From the NCBI GenBank assembly GCA_033964015.1, contig CM066916.1, positions 17,942,675-18,006,674 of the forward strand: DNA of 64,000 bases. Reading direction: 5' to 3'. Positions within the stretch are counted from its first letter, which is position 1; each line of letters opens with the position of its first letter. Made by a program: the position numbers and the translations under genes. The stretch comes from Scolanthus callimorphus (Eukaryota; Cnidaria; Anthozoa; Actiniaria; Edwardsiidae). Shown piece after piece: positions 22,567 to 32,972 of this stretch. The notes below the pieces were generated by a model, which was not told the DNA's origin, made no database searches, and worked only from the letters and a program-made list of their open reading frames with translations.

Positions 22567-23799
22567 TTAATTACAGCTAAAATTAACAAAACTTTCATCT
22601 CTTATGTTAAGACCATTAGGAGTTAGAGTTCGAGCTCTGTTGATGAGAAAAGCTTCTCTGGCTTTGCGTATAGAGTCGCGGTTAGATTTAAGTTTTTCTA
22701 AAGGGATTAAAAGCATGTCAGAGGCAATGTGGTTAGCTGTATTATGGAAGTGGAGGGCAGCGGTAGTAGGAGTAGATTGACTGTCAGAATCTAAAGTGCG
22801 TCGGTGTTCATTAAACCGTTCACGAAGTTGACGTTTTGTTTCGCCTATATATTGCAGGTGGCAGCGTTTACACTCAATCATGTATATTACATTATTAGTT
22901 TTGCAGGTTATTCTAGAAGTTATGTTTCGGGTTTCGTTAGTGGCGTTAAAAGAATAGGACGTTATGCCATCTGCGATATATTTACAAGTATTACAGTTAT
23001 CGCCGCAACGGTACGAGCCAGTAGGGAGGTTGTTTTATGAAAGGTTTAGTAAGCTCAGCTTTAACAAGAAGGTCTCGAAGGTTAGGGCTTCTGCGAAAGG
23101 CAATTAAAGGAGGATCAGGGAAAGCTTCTTTGCAACGGTCAGAGGTATGGAGAATTCTAAAATACTTGCGTAAAATACCAGAAATGTAGGGAAGGCTAGG
23201 GTTATAAGTTAAAACGAAAGGAATACGATCAGATGAATTGTTAGTACTGCCTTTGGGTTTAAGGGCGTCCTCGCGGGACATAGCGGTCGCACGTGAGATT
23301 TGCTGATTAACAAAATCACGTTTGTAACCGCGTTTATGTAAGAATTCAGTAAGTTCATTACAACGAGCAATGAATGATTCATGTGTAGAACAAATACGGC
23401 GGAGTCGTAGAGCTAAACTGTAGGGGATACCCTTTTGGTATGAGAAGGATGACAGGAAGAATAAAGCAGATGCTGATGTTTGTCAGTAGGTTTGCTGTAA
23501 AGGTCAGTTTCTACTGCGCCATTGACGATAGAGACAGAAACATCAAGAAAGGGAATACTGTTGAAAGAGTGCTCGCATGTAAATTTGATAGTAGGATATG
23601 CCATTGAGATATGAAACAAAAGAGAAATGCGTTCTGTAGGATGGTTATTAGAAGAAACAATGGGACGTCCTGGATTGCCAGCTTTGTGAATTTTAGGAAG
23701 TATATAAAATCGACCCGGCTTAGCATTGTTATTGAAAAGAAATGATTGAAGTTTTTCATCGATTATGTTATCTTTAATCATGCCGTTTAAAGAACGCAT
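22567..23799 (-). pseudogene. Penelope-like element, minus copy: RT core deleted
   Basis: Read on the minus strand, this copy encodes RFYILPKIHKAGNPGRPIVS (early RT), then jumps to HPTIKF-like late RT sequence, the RT tail, and a GIY-YIG domain (LQYIGETKRQLRERFNEHR). Compared with the plus copy it lacks about 0.5 kb that holds the TAMGTRMAPSF and YLDD motifs, so it cannot make active RT. It also shares the plus copy's frame break before the GIY-YIG domain. Confidence 0.88.
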
Positions 23800-25328
23800 T
23801 TCTCAGTTCGTAGATTTCTTTCTCAAACCACTAGTCTCTAAACTTCCCTCTTACATTAAAGACACTAATGATTTTTTGAAAAAACTGCTTACTCTAGATT
23901 TACCCGATAACGCTATGCTTGTGACCCTTGATGTTTCCTCTTTATATACTAACATACCACATAATGATGGAATTAAAGCTTGCCGTCATTATCTCTCCAC
24001 CCGTTTAAGTAAACAAATTCCCACTGAAACTATATGTGACCTTATTCGCATGATCCTCACTATGAATCATTTTACCTTTAATGATAATAACTACCTCCAG
24101 ATTCACGGAACTGCTATGGGCACTAGGATGGCGCCTTCTTTTGCTAACCTTTTTCTAGGTCTCTTCGAAACTAATGCACTTGCTAAAGCTCCCTATAAAC
24201 CACACACATGGTGGAGATATCTAGATGACATCTTCATGATTTGGGACAGGTCCGAAGAGGATCTTGTTTCTTTTGTTTCATATCTCAATGGCATACATCC
24301 TACTATCAAATTTACATGCGAGCACTCTTTCAACAGTATTCCCTTTCTTGATGTTTCTGTCTCTATCGTCAATGGCGCAGTAGAAACTGACCTTTACAGC
24401 AAACCTACTGACAAACATCAGCATCTGCTTTATTCTTCCTGTCATCCTTCTCATACCAAAAAGGGTATCCCCTACAGTTTAGCTCTACGACTCCGCCGTA
24501 TTTGTTCTACACATGAATCATTCATTGCTCGTTGTAATGAACTTACTGAATTCTTACATAAACGCGGTTACAAACGTGATTTTGTTAATCAGCAAATCTC
24601 ACGTGCGACCGCTATGTCCCGCGCCGACGCCCTTAAACCCAAAGGCAGTACTAACAATTCATCTGATCGTATTCCTTTCGTTTTAACTTATAACCCTAGC
24701 CTTCCCTACATTTCTGGTATTTTACGCAAGTATTTTAGAATTCTCCATACCTCTGACCGTTGCAAAGAAGCTTTCCCTGATCCTCCTTTAATTGCCTTTC
24801 GCAGAAGCCCTAACCTTCGAGACCTTCTTGTTAAAGCTGAGCTTACTAAACCTTTCATAAAACAACCTCCCTACTGGCTCGTACCGTTGCGGCGATAACT
24901 GTAATACTTGTAAATATATCGCAGATGGCATAACGTCCTATTCTTTTAACGCCACTAACGAAACCCGAAACATAACTTCTAGAATAACCTGCAAAACTAA
25001 TAATGTAATATACATGATTGAGTGTAAACGCTGCCACCTGCAATATATAGGCGAAACAAAACGTCAACTTCGTGAACGGTTTAATGAACACCGACGCACT
25101 TTAGATTCTGACAGTCAATCTACTCCTACTACCGCTGCCCTCCACTTCCATAATACAGCTAACCACATTGCCTCTGACATGCTTTTAATCCCTTTAGAAA
25201 AACTTAAATCTAACCGCGACTCTATACGCAAAGCCAGAGAAGCTTTTCTCATCAACAGAGCTCGAACTCTAACTCCTAATGGTCTTAACATAAGAGATGA
25301 AAGTTTTGTTAATTTTAGCTGTAATTAA
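23765..25328 (+). pseudogene. Penelope-like reverse transcriptase with GIY-YIG endonuclease (frameshifted)
   Basis: The 23765-24898 frame contains LVTLDVSSLYTNIPH, then GTAMGTRMAPSFANLFLG and the catalytic WWRYLDDIF, which define a Penelope-type RT. The GIY-YIG endonuclease, used for target nicking, follows to the stop at 25326-25328 (LQYIGETKRQLRERFNEHR, AREAFLINR). The frame breaks near 24870: continuing the first frame gives PPYWLVPLRR and a stop, while the shifted frame gives TGSYRCGDNCNTCKY, the expected cysteine-rich linker, then runs into GIY-YIG. The N-terminus upstream of ERISQF is missing. Confidence 0.9.
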
Positions 25329-25469
25329 TCCTTAGTTTTGTTTGATATTATTTTATCTTTTATCTGTCACTTCTCAAGCACCGTATCATATGTATTTTCT
25401 TTTTTTTTTTAAATGTGACCGTTATTTTATTTATATCCAGCATGCAATGTAAATATCTCCATTCAAAAC

Positions 25470-25499
25470 CTGAAGAAGATCGGTAATGGCCGATTGAAA
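25470..25499 (+). ncRNA. Hammerhead-ribozyme-like core in the Penelope tail
   Basis: CTGAAGA fits the CUGANGA core. A short hairpin follows (ATCGG, TAAT loop, CCGAT) and then GAAA, the second core element. Penelope-like elements are known to carry hammerhead motifs in their terminal repeats. Stem III and the cleavage site were not verified. The inverted copy of the motif is at 22395-22424. Confidence 0.55.
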
Positions 25500-26240
25500 T
25501 ATCGTATTAAATAATCATCGTTTAAGCTGTTCGTCGACCTTTCATTATATATATTTTTCTCAGTTCAACTGGTTGACAGGTCCGTTTATCAGGATCCAGC
25601 TTGGCAAAATACCTCGTTCGCGGATTTTCATATTTTAGTATACAATTGACAGCCCCGCACCCCCCCATTCGCGCATTAGCGGGGTACTAGCGGGGCTTTC
25701 GTACAGAATTCACACTACATTACTGCCCCGTTGGTCGGGAGATGCACTTTCTTTCACGGCTTCCACACAGTACATCGAGCGGGGAGTCACTCTCTTGCCC
25801 GGGACACAACACAACAGAAACCAGCCCGCTTTCCGGGCTGCTTCACCTCCATATGAACACCCCTTTACTTCACAAAAGACACGACAAATACAGATTTTTG
25901 TTACTTGAATTAAACGTATTACATTTTAATCTACACTAGCGAAAGTACATGCAAGTAGAAAAATATGGTTTTATTACGCTTTGCGATCGGCTGCGGCTGC
26001 ATTGAAAACTGGGCACCATTGACAAGACTCTTTTCAGTGAGTAAAAATCCTTTTGTGTTATCTTCTAAATTCATTGGGCAAGGAGTGCATTCACTCTTAA
26101 TTATTACCCTGGGGACGGTGCATTCACCTCTCAGATTGTTCCCGCAAACCGAGGCGCTCACTGCCTTTCGTTTGCCGAAAAGTGAATGCCCCGCTAATGC
26201 GCGAATGGGGGGGTGCGGGGCTGTCAATTGACTGGTGCAT

Positions 26241-26968
26241 AAGTATTAAAGGTCCTTTTTACAGTATGGGTGTAAAATATAAACTCAAAAGTCTTGTGCA
26301 TCGCACCTCTTATTTGCCCAATGTTGCCTAGGCCTGTTGTCTGGGCAACCTGACCTATAAATACTTTAGCGCAGGTGTAAGGGTAACAGAGAAATGACCT
26401 TGAATTTTAGTCACGCAGATGACTCGCATTGATCCCACAGGTCGAGGGTGCGATAGCTCGGCTAGCGGGCGTCCCGAGGGATCTAGTCCAGTCCCTGAAC
26501 TCTCCTGTCGCGGATCCTGTCGCGGCTCCTAACGCATTACTGAGTGACATAGAGCCCCTCTAGGAAATGTTGGTAAAAGCTATTCCCCGTGACGTGAAGT
26601 TTGGGCGCTGCGAATCTGCTGGTATGTTGAATTAACAACCCCTACCATGCCACGGGGGGCGTTTACTTCGTTTGAGAGCAACAAAACAAAGGATGCCCCA
26701 AAACTTTCCACCCAAAAGAATTGTTCACGTGGTACATAAACAACGCAAAACATGCTACATAAAAAGCGTTCAGGTGATCAATTTGAAGCAGGCGCCGGCG
26801 GGCCGAAAAAGCGAGGGATGCTTGTATAAAGAAAAAAAGACAATTTGGCACTTAATACTGAAAAATCGTCCGAGGCGCCTGAGCCGGGCTGAGAATGTGG
26901 ATCATGGTTTTCACGTAATATTTACTTGTAACATTTCAGATTTCGTCATTTTCGAGTATTATATAAGA
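26241..26968. other. Intergenic, nothing recognised
   Basis: No gene or clear repeat could be supported. Confidence 0.4.
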
Positions 26969-27275
26969 TAAGGACTCCATGCTGAACAATTAAGAAAAAC
27001 ATTGAGTGACAAATTAAGAGGATCGGGAACACCAAAATTGGACGAGGCTGTAGACCGAATCCAATTTCATTGGTGTTTCTAGGAATTTTTGCATTCATTT
27101 TTTCTTAATTGAACAAGCATGGAGTCCTTTTATTTATCAATGATATAGCATTCATACATAAACTTAAACTATCCAATTTCAAAATATTCGGGGCACTATC
27201 CAATTTAAAGATAATTGGATGCTTCAGCAAAATTCAAGAAAAATCAATCTGCAAGCACTATTGGATTGAGAGGTC
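26969..27275. mobile_element. Palindromic MITE (family F), copy 1
   Basis: AAGGACTCCATGCTGAACAA at the left pairs with TTGAACAAGCATGGAGTCCT near 27110-27130. A related tail (AATTGGATGCTTCAGCAAAA) follows. The second copy is at 55692-55985. Confidence 0.72.
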
Positions 27276-27672
27276 ATGTGTATGCTTGTCATGCCCATGC
27301 TAGGGGTAAACCAACTGGAGGTCTCTTCAAAGGCAGGATACAACAACATTTGGAAAAAATCAGAGACGTTTTCTTGAATTGCCAATATCTTCCATGTGGC
27401 TACTGATGAGAACAGACCACATGCCTGTACCCAGTATTCTCCTAGGGGGGAGACTCCCCTATTTTTTGTGCTGGGGTGCTCCTAATTGCTCGGAGCGAGC
27501 GTAGCGAGCGGAGAGCAAGTCTATTCTTGCCGTTACATGCGTGAGAGGTGATTTTTCATGTCTTTTTCATGTCCACAAAATCATCTACCCCATCTCAAAA
27601 GTGAGGTCAGCGGTCAATATATGCGCCGTACATGCGCGAGATGTTAGTATAGACAATTTTCATGTCCCGGTA
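27276..27672. other. Intergenic, nothing recognised
   Basis: A short GCGAGCGTAGCGAGCGGAG segment is present near 27496, but no gene. Confidence 0.4.
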
Positions 27673-27893
27673 CATTCTCTTACCCAGAGCTCCCCGACTC
27701 GTAACCTCGCGGGGGAGGCTCTGGTGACAGCCACTGACGCATGCGTGAGATTTAATACAGAGCCGCTGAGAGAAAGACCTTTCAGCGCATGCTCCAAGGC
27801 TCAAAATCAACCAATCAGCGACGGCCCTCAAATGGATGGCCCCAGAGCCACCCCTGCGGGCAGACGAGCTGGGGAGCTCTGGGTACGAGAATG
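27673..27893. mobile_element. Mutator-type MITE with 9-bp TSD (family G), copy 1
   Basis: TIRs CATTCTCTTACCCAGAGCTC and the inverse at 27874-27893 end in GAGAATG. The flanks carry a perfect 9-bp duplication, GTCCCGGTA, at 27664-27672 and 27894-27902. A 9-bp TSD points to the Mutator superfamily. Length 221 bp, no ORF. Confidence 0.88.
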
Positions 27894-28119
27894 GTCCCGG
27901 TAGCAATGTTCATGTCCATATGCATTCTTGACGTTGTTCAAATGACATTTGACCTAGGAGTTCGCGTTTTCGATAACTGACACGTAGTTTTTTAATTACG
28001 GTCGAGCAATGTTTATCAGAATTCAGCTAGGGTGTTCATTAGGCTCGCGGGTTTCCAGTTGGTCAAGCAAACAAGTGAAAATTGTGGAAATTGTGAAAAA
28101 AATATTGGAATCCCATATT

Positions 28120-28555
28120 TTTTAGTCGGGGATGATCGTCGGAAATGTTCAGTTTTACCCTTTAAAAAAGATACCAAACATGGCGGGCCATGGCGTGGCT
28201 CAAAAAATTTATTACCCTAAAAGATACCCCTAAAACATGAGGTCTTATGTGCCATAGGCGCGAAGAACACAGGCAACAGGTGAAAGATACCCATTAAGAA
28301 ATTTCCGTGTTTGTTTCTAATTTATCGTCTTCTCATCGAATAATCTCTCTTTCTTACACGAGAGATGAGAAACATCTTACATGAGAAAAAACAATTTGGA
28401 CACAGTTTCGGCCCTAAAAGATACCAATCTCCCTAAAATTTATTGAAGATCACGATCACCCCTAAAAGAGACCAAACCACCGTGATTTTAACCCCTAAAA
28501 GATACGACGATCATCCCCGACCAAAAAATATGGGAGTCCCCCCCCCCCCCCCCCC
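28120..28555 (+). repeat. Poly-C-ended repeat (family H), copy 1
   Basis: It contains many CCTAAAAGATACC-like motifs and the strings GAGGTCTTATGTGCC, CATCGAATAATCTCTCTTTC and TTTGGACACAGTTTCGGCC. It ends in a C18 tract at 28538-28555. Other copies are at 29355-29730 and 32150-32398. Confidence 0.8.
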
Positions 28556-28597
28556 GGGCTTCATACCACCTATAGATTTCACTAGTAAAAAATGAGG

Positions 28598-28930
28598 CTA
28601 AATCGTGAATGTCCGGTCCTCAACCAACGAAAGTTGGAAAGCAAATCTTATTCGACTCGCTTTTACAGAAAACGAAAAATCAGGACATCTCAACCCGCCA
28701 TCCTCGCAATCACCTATAATAGTGGAATATTTTACTTTGGGTTTCTTCCCTCTCCACACAAAATCCTTGATAGCTACCTCCACTTCCTTAATGAACTCCT
28801 TAGAAACTACTAACTTTGAGCAAATATAATTTAGTTTGGATAAAGCCAAACATTTTAAGACTTGAATTCTACCATACACAGCCAAGGTCCGGTACTTCCA
28901 AATAGACAAAACTAATCTCAATTCTCCTTA
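28598..28930 (-). pseudogene. L1/Tx1-like LINE RT C-terminal fragment
   Basis: The minus-strand peptide contains TLAVYGRIQVLKCLALSKL, DFVWRGKKPKVKY and CEDGGLRCPDF. This is the W-R-G-K and GGL region downstream of the RT domain in L1-like LINEs. The fragment is short and has no RT catalytic core. Confidence 0.75.
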
Positions 28931-29354
28931 GATTAGCGCGCGCTCTCGCGCAATCATAACGGCTTTTCGCACGAGCTCTAGCACTTTTCTATTCGCATTT
29001 TTCCATATTTTCGGCGATAGCATACCAAGATACCATTCCGGACTTTGTATTGCAGAAATGTATCGCGTTTGAATCAATTTTTAGATGTTGGTTCAGGATC
29101 GACTCCGTTCGCGAGTGGCGACGGCGAGCGAGACTTAGGTTTTCAACGTGTTTTGCAGTGCTCACGAAGGCCGACCGTTAGACCGTTGTTTCGGTTGTCT
29201 ACTTTCCAGTCCCAAATTCAACAAGAAATCGAGAGGGCAATCTGATAATGAAATAGATTTAAAATCAAAGAGATTTGCTCAAGTATAACTCAATAAAAAC
29301 AGAGGGCAATTGGTTAGAAATAGTAGATTTTGGTTAATGAAAAGTGTAAACAAA

Positions 29355-29730
29355 GCCCGGGGGGGGGGGGGGGGGCTCAAAAAAATTATTACCCTAAAAG
29401 ATACCCTAAAAGATGAGGTCTTATGTGCCAAGTAGGCGCGAAGGACACAGGTAACAGGGGAAAAATACCCATGAAGACATTTCCGTGTTTGTTTCTAATT
29501 CATCGTCTTCTCATCGAATAATCTCTCTTTCTTACACGGTTTTAAGAAGCACCATCATGAGAAAAAGCAATTTGGACACAGTTTCGGCCCTAAAAGATAC
29601 CAATCTGCCTAAAATTTATTGAAGATCAAGATCACCCCTAAAAGAGACCAAACCAACGTGATTTTAACCCCTAAAAGATACGACGATCATCCCCGGTCAA
29701 TGGGAGTCCCCCCCCCCCCCCCCCCGGGAA
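29355..29730 (+). repeat. Poly-G/poly-C-bounded repeat (family H), copy 2
   Basis: It starts with G17 (29359-29375) and ends with C18 (29708-29725). The body matches copy 1 (GAGGTCTTATGTGCC, TTTGGACACAGTTTCGGCC). Confidence 0.82.
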
Positions 29731-30560
29731 AGAAAGCCATCGCATGGACAAAATGTCCGTGTAGAGATTTGACGGCAAAGTTGCGCCCTTGTTATTTTCC
29801 GCCTGCTTGACATTATGAAGTGAACATTTAGCTAAACCTCGAGTTCATTTCATAAACTTTTATGTATATTTATCAGATTGCATATATAATGGTGCTCTTT
29901 AGAGATTTTATTGAGGGATTCCACATCTGTTTTTATCGCTTTTTTCCCGGGAACATTGTCCGTTTTGGCGGGTAGTTTCAAAAAATCTCGCGCAGGTGCT
30001 CATGGGAAGACTGACAGACCTCCTCTTAATTATACTAAAGGAAAATATTGCCCCCGCGCGCGCGCTCTAGAATGCAGAATTCGTTATCGTGCCCTCCCTG
30101 GAAAGAAAATAAATATTGATATAACTGGTGAAAAAAATGATCAATCTTTATTTTAAAAAATAAAATAGAATAAAATATGCTTGCTACAGTAAACAGTCAC
30201 CTTACAGAACAATGCCAATGTAACTAACATTTAGTTACAATTAGCAGTGTTGCTGGGAATTGCGACTTTATCAGTTGCAAGTGCAACCGCAAATTTACCA
30301 CATCTACCGATTAACCAACAACGTCACCATTGACGTCTTCATCGAGTTAGTGAAATATGAGCCGGAAAAATATATATGCATGTGAATAGCAAAATGAATA
30401 AGTAAGCAGGCTATAGAACTAAAATCATAAACAAACAAAAGAACAGGACTAAAAGTCAAGGCATGGTCTTTAATGGGAGCGTTGTTGGTTAAACAGCTCC
30501 GCTTTAAATTTACGTAGGGTGGGGAGACAAACCACCTCATCTGGGAGAGCAATCTGTTTT
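29731..30560. other. Intergenic, nothing recognised
   Basis: No gene supported; a GCGCGCGCGC run lies near 30056. Confidence 0.4.
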
Positions 30561-30590
30561 CTTATATTGTGGGTATAAGACGTTTTGGTG

Positions 30591-30621
30591 GTACAGGGTT
30601 CTTGACATTGGAACCCTGTAC
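30591..30621. repeat. Small hairpin
   Basis: GTACAGGGTTC, a 9-base loop, then GAACCCTGTAC: a perfect 11-bp stem. Confidence 0.7.
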
Positions 30622-30689
30622 GCCCTAGTGTTCCGGTGCCTAGACTTCCTATCTATTGGAACAATGTAGTTACTAAGAGTATGTTTCTT

Positions 30690-31290
30690 TGGGAAAATCT
30701 GGATTTAGATTTTCTTTTGGATCATACAGATTTTGGATAAAAGAAACGTAAAATCTAAAACGGGATTTTTTGGGTGCCCTCTGTCTGACAATCGGCCAAT
30801 AGCAGTGCGCCTGTAAAGAAGGGCCACTGGCAAAGCGTATCGCTTTCGGATTTTCCCCAAAGAAACGACTAGATCATGACATGATGTTGAAATGATCCTG
30901 AAGCCTTGCTTGTGATATAGGATATACGTGCTCATTCCTTGCAGTTCTTCCGACAGGGTAATACCGAAATACTTTGCTGACGACACTCTCTAGCTGATGG
31001 CTACAGAATGGCCACATTCTTAACTGGGGAGATTGACATAACTTTGCACTTGTCCGGATGGAAAGCCATTTGCCATTTCGTGGCCCCGGCCTCAAACTCA
31101 CGCAGATCGTCCCGGAGAAGTCCATCGTGCATCCAAGTGCATCGTCCTCGGAACAAGCTGTAACATATAACAGTGTCGTCCGCAAAAAAAAAACTTTAGA
31201 TTATTGTAGGCGGGCAGGTAGATCGTTAATGTAAAATGTTGGTCCCAAGACTGATCTGCAGGAAACCAGAGAACACTTCTAATAGACTAG
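30690..31290 (-). pseudogene. Degenerate LINE reverse transcriptase
   Basis: On the minus strand, across frame changes, one can read VLGPTFYINDLPARLQ, then FFADDTVICY (the catalytic box), then WQMAFHPDKCKVMSISP. Several stops and frameshifts make it a dead copy. It lies 3' of RNF141. Confidence 0.78.
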
Positions 31291-31504
31291 AAGAAATTTC
31301 CAATCCACCGAACGGTGGTACCGTTTACATGCGTTTAGACTTTGCGACACTGAGTCGGAAAAGTATCATCCAGCTTTTTTCTTCTTCATTTTGTGACTAA
31401 AATTTCGCAAGATGCAGCCAACTTCTTACGCCATTATTTAAAATACAATATTTTTTACAACCGCATTATAATATCCATCCTAGCTAGCATTCCCTCTGGT
31501 CGGG

Positions 31505-31646
31505 TCACGTGGGGTCCCCTGCGCCCTCGGCAAGTCCCATGACATACTGAGCTATCTCTGTCTTGCTTGGCGCGTCTGGCATTTCCCAAGTATCTTTTTT
31601 CTCTAGAAGATCACGGCAAATGGGGCATGTATTGTGCGCATCACTC
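31505..31646 (-). CDS. RNF141: RNF141 terminal exon: second half of RING and C-terminus
   Basis: The acceptor is TATTTTTATTTTAG. It encodes SDAHNTCPICRDLLEKKDTW and then EIAQYVMGLAEGAGDPT before TGA at 31507-31505. Confidence 0.92.
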
Positions 31647-32935
31647 CTAAAATAAAAATAAAAAAGAATTGTCGTATAGAATTTATGATTAGCGTTAGCC
31701 TTTATGATTGTAGAGCATTAGACCCCGTCCACACTAACGCGTTTTCGTTTGAATCCGTATACTTTTTGATACGTTTAGGCCTTCCGTCCACACTAACACG
31801 CTGATCGTTTTCATCGAATCCGTGTAAGTTTGAAAACGCTCTCGAAAGTGAATAAAAACATATCGTTTTAGTGTGGACGGTCAAATCCGGATAAAAATGA
31901 AAACGATAACGCCAACTGTACCATTAATTTGAGGCTGTCCTTGCACACGCACGCCAACATCAAATAAAAACTGATCGCTTGTTTGGAGCTAAATCTCCCG
32001 TCCACACTAACACGCTGCGAATCCGTATAAGTTTGAAAACGAATACTTTTGAAAACGCGTTAGTGTGGACAGGGCCTTAGAGTTCTAAACCCAGTTTGAA
32101 TGTTAGCCCTAGGGGGTACTGCACATTTCGACTGGACGGGAATGGCTTGCTCGGGGGGGGGGGGGGGGGGGGGTCGTATCTTTTAGGGGTTAAAATCACG
32201 GGGCCTTGGTCTCTTTTAGGGGTGATCTTAATATTCAATAACATTAGGGAGATTGGTATCTTTTAGGGCCGAAATATGTGTCCAAATTGTTTTCTCTCAT
32301 GATGGTGCTTCTAAAAACCGTGTAAGAAAGAGAGATTACTCGATGAGAAGACGATAAATTAGAAACAAACACGGAAATTTCATGATGGGTATCTTTTACC
32401 TACATACATACATACATCTTTATTTAGGCACGCTGGCCACAACAACTGTCTATTTACAAAGGTTAAAAACAAAACAGACGCTGATTTCCATGTGGGGCGT
32501 GTGATTAAATATGGATATATGGTTTGCAAATTTTAACCAAACATAGCCCAGCAGCGACATCCCTATTTATCAGACGTTTAAAAGCAGATAGCGATTTAGC
32601 CATTTTGGCCTCTTTTGAAAGGGAATTCCATAACATGGCGCCATTATAGGAGAAGCTGGATTTCAGAAAATTTGTGCTTGGCTTTGGAAGTGCTAGGTCT
32701 GTATCAATATTTCGCAATGAATATTTTTTATCACAATCACTTACTCTTACGAGTCTTGATTCAGGTGAGTTGGTGCATGACCCTGCAATGCTTTATATAT
32801 TATGACCAATTTTGCTTTTTTTCGTCTTGATTCTAAGGATTGCCAACCCAACCCCTCAAGTATGTCTTTCGAGCGAATCGTATAATTAGCCCCAGTGATA
32901 AAACGTGCAGCCCGAGATTGAAAACTTTGCCTGTG

Positions 32936-32972
<37 letters not shown>

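Larger units (their letters stand above)
22339..25642. mobile_element. Head-to-head pair of Penelope-like elements
   Basis: Two near-identical copies meet near 23785-23793 in opposite orientation and form an inverted repeat with arms of about 1.4 kb. Both outer ends carry the same tail (GTCGACGAACAGCTTAAACG at the left, inverse at the right). The direct repeat CAATTGACAGC at 22328-22338 and 25643-25653 looks like the target-site duplication. Confidence 0.85.
22318..26240. mobile_element. Inverted-repeat element split by the Penelope pair
   Basis: The outer ends ATGCACCAGTCAATTGACAG (22318) and CTGTCAATTGACTGGTGCAT (26221-26240) are inverted. Next to the right-hand part, GCCCCGCACCCCCCCATTCG (from 25652) pairs with the inverse ending at 26222. 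Without 22339-25642 the element is about 0.6 kb with TIRs of about 60 bp. No transposase is seen. Confidence 0.75.

Noticed and set aside
27541..27906. Overlapping frames of about 100-120 codons on both strands
   Set aside because: They are frames through the Mutator-type MITE and are repeated at 57.4-57.7 kb.
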